From Neocallimastix lanati (nom. inval.) (taxonomy: Eukaryota; Neocallimastigomycota; Neocallimastigomycetes; Neocallimastigales; Neocallimastigaceae), in assembly GCA_016946835.1 (NCBI GenBank), contig JACVTC010000012.1, positions 1,729,501 to 1,793,500 of the forward strand: DNA of 64,000 nucleotides. The letters run 5' to 3'. Below, one piece after another: positions 59,013 through 64,000 of the stretch; position 1 is the stretch's first letter; every line of letters starts with the position of its first letter. The notes below the pieces were generated by a model. That model searched no databases and was not told the DNA's origin. It saw only the letters and a program-made list of their open reading frames with translations. The position numbers were made by a program, and so were the translations under genes.

Positions 59013-60366
59013 TTTAGAATTTATTATTAATTATTACGTTAATATTATTACTATTCCAATTAATATTATGATTCTTAATTATTATTAATATTATTATGCT
59101 TCATAATACTAATTTATAGTAATTACAATTTAAATATCTAATATTGATTATTACCAAATAAATCTGTTTTGAAAAGCATGATTAAAAAAGAGACATTAAA
59201 TTTGTACTACATTAAAAATAAGTAATATTTTAATTTTTTATTACAGAATAGATAATAAAATAAAATAAAAACATTTTATTATTATTTTTGATTATGAATT
59301 ACACTATTTTTTTTTTTTTATTTATAAATGATATTTATTTGTTTTATAAATGTATTAAGTTTTATTTTTATTTTTATTTTTATTTATTATTTTATGAATT
59401 ATACTATTTTTTTTTACTTATAAATGATATTTATTTGTTTTATAAATGTATTAAGTTTCATTTTTATTTTTATTTTTATTTATTATTTTATTATTATAAA
59501 CTTTTTATTACTAATTTTACTTATTTATTATTATCTTGTAAAAGACGAAATTCTTTAATGTTTTGTTTATTTGTTTATTATTAGTATGGTACATAAAGAT
59601 ATATCTACATGAAGTTTATTATTTATTTTTGATTATTTATTTTTGACAATAATAATTATATTTATTATAATTTGATGTATTAAAGATTAAAGCTAGCGAA
59701 TAATAATAAGTATTATAATAATTTTAATTATTATTAAAATATTAAAAATTTTTTAAATTCATATTAAATTAACTTTTTTTTTTTTATAAAAAAATAATAA
59801 TAAATGAAAAAAAAATTAAATTAAAAATTAATTAAAAGAAAACTAAAAGAAAACTAAAAGAAAAACTTTTATTATATTTTATAAAAATAAAAAAATTCAT
59901 TAAATAGTATAAAAAGGGTGGATTTTTTCAAAACTAAAAAAAAATTATTCATAATTTTAAGAAGATTAATTAATAAAAAAAAAAAATAATAATAATAATA
60001 ATTTAAATAAAAATATTTAAATATATTATTATTATTAACATAATAATTTATATAATTATAAAATTATTATTATTATAATAATAATTCCTAAAATAAAATT
60101 CTAAAAAAAAGTAATTAAGATAATAAAAATATTAAATTATTTACATGATTTTTTTTTTCTTATATATTTAATAACTTCTATTATGAAAATATATATATAT
60201 ATTTACAAAATCATTTACTAATATTATTCAATTATATATTATATTTATTTATTATATTTATTTATTATATTTATATTATTAATAGTTATCTTAAATATAT
60301 AAGTAATAATAAAAGAAAATAAAAAAATAAAAGGATTTAATTTAAAAATTCAATAAAAAAAAAAAA
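59013..60366. other. Upstream region of CotH, with a local duplication
   Basis: 59291-59395 and 59394-59490 form a tandem duplication (TATAAATGATATTTATTTG and TAAATGTATTAAGTTT in each), which produces a spurious Tyr/Phe-rich frame. The rest is AT-rich with poly-A just before the CotH ATG. No promoter element identified. Confidence 0.6.
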
Positions 60367-62922
60367 ATGTTATTGAAAAATTTACTTTTAACTATCACTT
60401 CATTTGGTTTAACTTACAGTAGAACTGTCAAGTTCAATGTTATTTCTTTTGGTTCTAAGGTTAAAGTTAATGTTAATGGATCAACCTATGATTTAGCCCC
60501 TGAATCTTCAACTGAACCTTACTTTACTGGTTCTGTCGATGTTCCAGATGGTGATGATATTACGTAAGTTTTTATTTTTTTTTTTTATTTCTTCATTAGT
60601 TATATCATATATATTTCATTTTATTAACAATGTGTCTATTATATATATATATATGTTTTTCATAAATTTCTTATCCAAATATTATAAATAAAACTGACTT
60701 TATTTTAAATTTGTATTACTTTCTACTTTTTTCCATTTTTAAATATATGTATACACATGTATATATATATAATTATTATAATTATTATTATTATTTATTT
60801 ATATATTTTTATTTTATTGTATTTTTTTTTATATTATATTATTTCACTTTTTACTTTACCTTTACTTTACTTTATATTTATTTTAGTTATAATTATATTG
60901 AAGATAATATTAAAGAAAAATTTACTCGTAGTTTAAGTTCCGATGTTACCTCCACATATAATGATTTTTACGGTAGAAAAGATACTATAAAAGCTCTTGG
61001 TACCTTCCAATACCCAGATAATCATTGGGATCGTAGTATTGGTAAAACTGAAGTTTTTGATGATTCTTATATTCCAACCGTTCATGTTACGGGAGATAAA
61101 GTTGACTCATTTTTTGTTAAAGCTTCTTCTTCTACCTTTGATCATATTACTTTTTATTTTAAGAATACTACCAGAACTTTTGATGTAAATGTTTTTTTTT
61201 TTTTTATTATTATTATATTCACACATATATATATAATCTGTAAAAAATTAATTGTATAGATTCATAGATAAAAAGAATTTCTTAAATAATATAATTTTTT
61301 ATTTTTTTTATATTAAAATAATATATAAATAATTATTTATTAATGTAATATAAATATATACATACATCATATATATATATTATTTTTATTTTTTTATTTT
61401 TTTTTTTCATATCAATTAGAATATTTCTGTTTCAGCCAAAAACAAGAGTTTTTCCAAATTTCAATTTAAACTCAGTTTAGGTTCTAAAAATGCAAAGAAT
61501 TTTTATGGTCGTTATTTACTTAAATTCCGTAATGGAGGTGAAGATCCACTTAATCTTCGTCAAACCATTTATGGTAATATGATTCAAGCCATTGGTATTC
61601 CTAGTATTCATTCTATCATGGTTCGTGTTTATTATAATAAGAAGCCTGCAGGTTTTTACACTTTACAAGAAGAAGCCACCAGTGAATCTTTCATTAAGTC
61701 TGAATTTTATGGTAATCCAGATACCCAAGAAATCAATACTCCAGATGAATTAGGTTATATCATTGATGGTACCTGTGGAGCTGATTTTGAATATATGCCT
61801 CGTAATATTTCATATTATGATCCATTTGATGTTCAAACTGGTGATAACAGTCGTTTAATTAAACTTTGTAAAGCTTTGAGCGAATTAGATACTGAAAATG
61901 ATGAAGAAGTACAACAATTTGATAAAAATTGGTTTGATATTGATACTTTTCATAAAGCCATGGCCGTTGAATATTTAACGGGAGATTGGGATGGTTATTG
62001 GTATAAGACAAGTAACTTTGCAATGTATGATGATCCAAATGAATCTACTTCCAAGACCTTCAAACACTACTTCATTACCCAAGATCATGATGAAACTTTT
62101 GGTGTAGGAATTCATGAACCTATTAATATGGTTGGATATGATTTCCCAAAACAATCCTACAAAACTATGCTTAATAAAATATGGCATTATGATGAATATG
62201 ATGCTTTCCATCGTACTTTAGTAGATCGTTTAATTGCTTCTACTCCTGCCCTTCAACAACGTTTTGAGAATACACTTATTAAAATTGTTCAAAATATTTT
62301 CAACCCAGTCGCTTTCAAAAGCGTTGTCCAAACCTATTATGAACGTTATCAACCCGAAATGGAATGGGACTTTTCTTTCCCACGTCCACATTATAAGCCA
62401 GATCAAGTTCCAGATTGGACCTATCAAGACTTTTTAGATGGTTTCAGTTCTTCACTTCCAGGTCTTCCATGGAGTCTTTACGGTTGGGTTGAACTTAGAG
62501 CTAATGCCATTAAGAAAGAATTTTGTATTACTTGGCCAGGTGATAGTAATCCTCCAAGTTCTAATTGTAAGTCTTCCTCTCCTATTACCACTACTTCCAA
62601 GACCACTATCACAACTACTATTACTAAGGCTATTACTTCTACCGAAGTTACTTCTACCGAAATTGGTACAAATGTTGAACCTACCACAACGGTTGATATC
62701 ACTACAACTACTACTACTAAAAAATCAACAACTAAGAAGACCACTAAGAAGACCACTAAGAAAACTACTACTAAAAAAACTACTAAGAAAACCACTACTA
62801 AAAAGACCACTAAAAAAACCACTAAGAAAACCACTAAGAAAACCACTACTAAAAAAACTAGTAAAAAAACTAGTAAAAAAACTACCACAAAAAAAAGTAA
62901 AACCACAAAAAGAATCTTCTAA
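60367..62922 (+). CDS. Secreted CotH-kinase-family protein with Thr/Lys-rich tail
   Basis: Three exons (60367-60563, 60887-61184, 61420-62922) give 665 residues. Residues 1-18 are a signal peptide (MLLKNLLLTITSFGLTYS). A beta-rich N-terminal region (to ~160) precedes the CotH domain (about 166-545). Family landmarks are FYGRYLLKFRNGGEDPLNLR, YYNKKPAGFYTLQEE, AVEYLTGDWDGYWYKTSNFA and the catalytic-type motif QDHDETFG (386-393), with acidic residues as required for ATP/metal binding. CotH proteins are atypical protein kinases, first known from bacterial spore coats and abundant in gut-fungal secretomes. The end (about 552-665) is Thr-rich then nearly pure Thr/Lys, likely O-glycosylated and cell-wall or matrix binding. 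No dockerin is present. It is the intact counterpart of the pseudogene at 1357-2525. Confidence 0.92.
62700..62910 (+). repeat. Coding microsatellite (ACTAAGAAAACC)n in the CotH tail
   Basis: About 200 bases of degenerate 9- and 12-base units encoding (T)TKK repeats. Copy number is likely to vary between strains. The antisense Val/Leu-rich frame over it is an artefact. Confidence 0.9.
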
Positions 62923-62964
62923 AATTAGAATTAACCAATGATTAGAAATTACTCCATTCAGTGG

Positions 62965-62997
<33 letters not shown>

Positions 62998-63589
62998 TTA
63001 TTTAATTAAATTAAATTATATAAATAATAGTTGAAATAACAATAACAATAATATTAAAAATAAAAATAGATCATAAAAAGAAGAAAATAAAAAATAAAAA
63101 TAAAAAAATTATTTGATTATAATATAAAATAATAATTAATAATAATCAAATTAAAATATATATATTTGTATATATAAATAAATAAATAAATAAAAAGTGA
63201 TTATTAAAATAATAATCATACTAAGATATATTTATAGTAAATAACAATAATCGTAATTATAATAATATTTAGTAATTATTATAAATTACGTATTTTATAT
63301 AATGTATAAACAAGTTTTAAAAAAAAAAAAAAAAAATTGAATTTATTTATTTAATTTTTTATAAAAATAATGAATGTATGTTATTATTAAATAAATAAAT
63401 AATAATTAAATTAATAAATAATTAATAAATAATATTATAAATTTCTTTTTTATGTGTTGATGAAACTTTTATATTTTAAAAAATGAAAATTTGAAAAAAG
63501 TAATATATATTATTAAATATTATATTAGGTATTATAAAAGAAATCAGTTACTAATATTAAAAAAAAAAAAAAAAAATTATTAAAATTAA
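62923..63589. other. AT-rich 3' region of CotH
   Basis: Poly-A near 62970 and 63325, (TAAA)n near 63180. Nothing coding recognised. Confidence 0.6.
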
Positions 63590-63940
63590 CATTATCTTTT
63601 TCTGAATCTAAAGAAAACATTCAAGGATTTTTGTTCAATTATCATGGCAAACTTCAAAAAGAGATCATCTAGAAAAGGTAAAAGATTTATTTCTGTAATT
63701 TTCCAATTCTTTACAGGCAAAGATCCGGTGAGAAAAGCTAGGTACACTAACACCACAACAAGGGCAACATTTAGGGCAATCTTTCTGAGACGATTTTTCT
63801 TTTAATGGAAATACTAATGTATGTCAAATATAAAAACCACACCTAATTCGAGAAATCCAAAAAGAATCCCAACTGATAACTTTGGATATTGAAATGTTAA
63901 GTTTTTGATTTCTGAAATAAATTCCAAAAATCATTCCTCC
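63590..63940 (-). mobile_element. LINE (non-LTR retrotransposon) 3'-end relic
   Basis: On the minus strand, from about 63934, a frame reads SWDSFWISRIRCGFYI, a stop, then CPKCCPCCGVSVPSFSHRIF and ACKEL. The R-x-R-x-G run followed by a C-x2-C...H-x4-C zinc knuckle is the usual end of LINE ORF2 proteins, after the reverse transcriptase. Stops at both sides mark it as a relic; the upstream part is beyond a poly-T run or outside the window. Confidence 0.65.
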
Positions 63941-64000
63941 TTGTAAATAATTGCTTTTTTTTTTTTTTTTTTTTTTAGCTTTTGAGGGTTTGAAGACATC

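Noticed and set aside
59288-59584. 98-codon Tyr/Phe-rich frame
   Set aside because: Created by a tandem duplication of AT-rich DNA; not gene-like.
62478-62906. Val/Leu-rich antisense frame of 142 codons
   Set aside because: Antisense of the Thr/Lys repeat in CotH, a repeat artefact.

Overview
The window is nuclear DNA of an anaerobic gut fungus (Neocallimastigomycota), probably Piromyces or a close relative. Two things point there. The non-coding DNA is extremely AT-rich, full of homopolymer runs and microsatellites, and the housekeeping genes are cut by many short AT-rich GT-AG introns. The window also carries intron-free GH48 cellulases ending in two cysteine-rich fungal dockerins, the hallmark of the gut-fungal cellulosome. 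No tRNA, rRNA or CRISPR array was seen. All gene models were built by hand from splice signals, reading phase and protein-family similarity.

Layout. 1-5709: a partial GH48 copy leaving the window on the minus strand, a decayed CotH pseudogene, and a complete GH48 gene on the plus strand. 5710-10745: AT desert with a possible solo LTR, then a five-exon REEP/HVA22-type ER-shaping gene. 10746-22190: an 11-kb desert dominated by a 2.1-kb minisatellite. 22191-23178: a four-exon gene for a small double-homeodomain protein. 23784-27431: a near-perfect inverted repeat with 1.6-kb arms, followed by tandem repeats to about 29.0 kb. 29419-36769: a 21-exon gene for Integrator subunit 3 (INTS3). 37553-42317: two minus-strand housekeeping genes, the proteasome maturation factor (POMP/Ump1) and the ribosome-biogenesis factor RCL1. 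45363-46205: an unrecognised cysteine-rich single-pass membrane protein. 49697-51988: a second complete GH48 gene, whose upstream flank matches that of the partial copy. 53.9-57.6 kb: a GC-richer island and a degenerate Ty1/copia element. 58.5-59.0 kb: a 7-bp satellite. 60367-62922: an intact three-exon CotH-kinase gene with a Thr/Lys-rich tail. 63.6-63.9 kb: the tail end of a LINE relic.

How the parts relate. The GH48 genes and the CotH gene encode secreted proteins; GH48 would dock to the cellulosome. A dead CotH copy beside one GH48 gene and a live CotH gene about 8 kb from another suggest that this secreted-gene neighbourhood has been duplicated and reshuffled around a stable block of housekeeping genes. 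The two complete GH48 coding sequences are nearly identical although their flanks are unrelated, which points to gene conversion or cassette-like movement.
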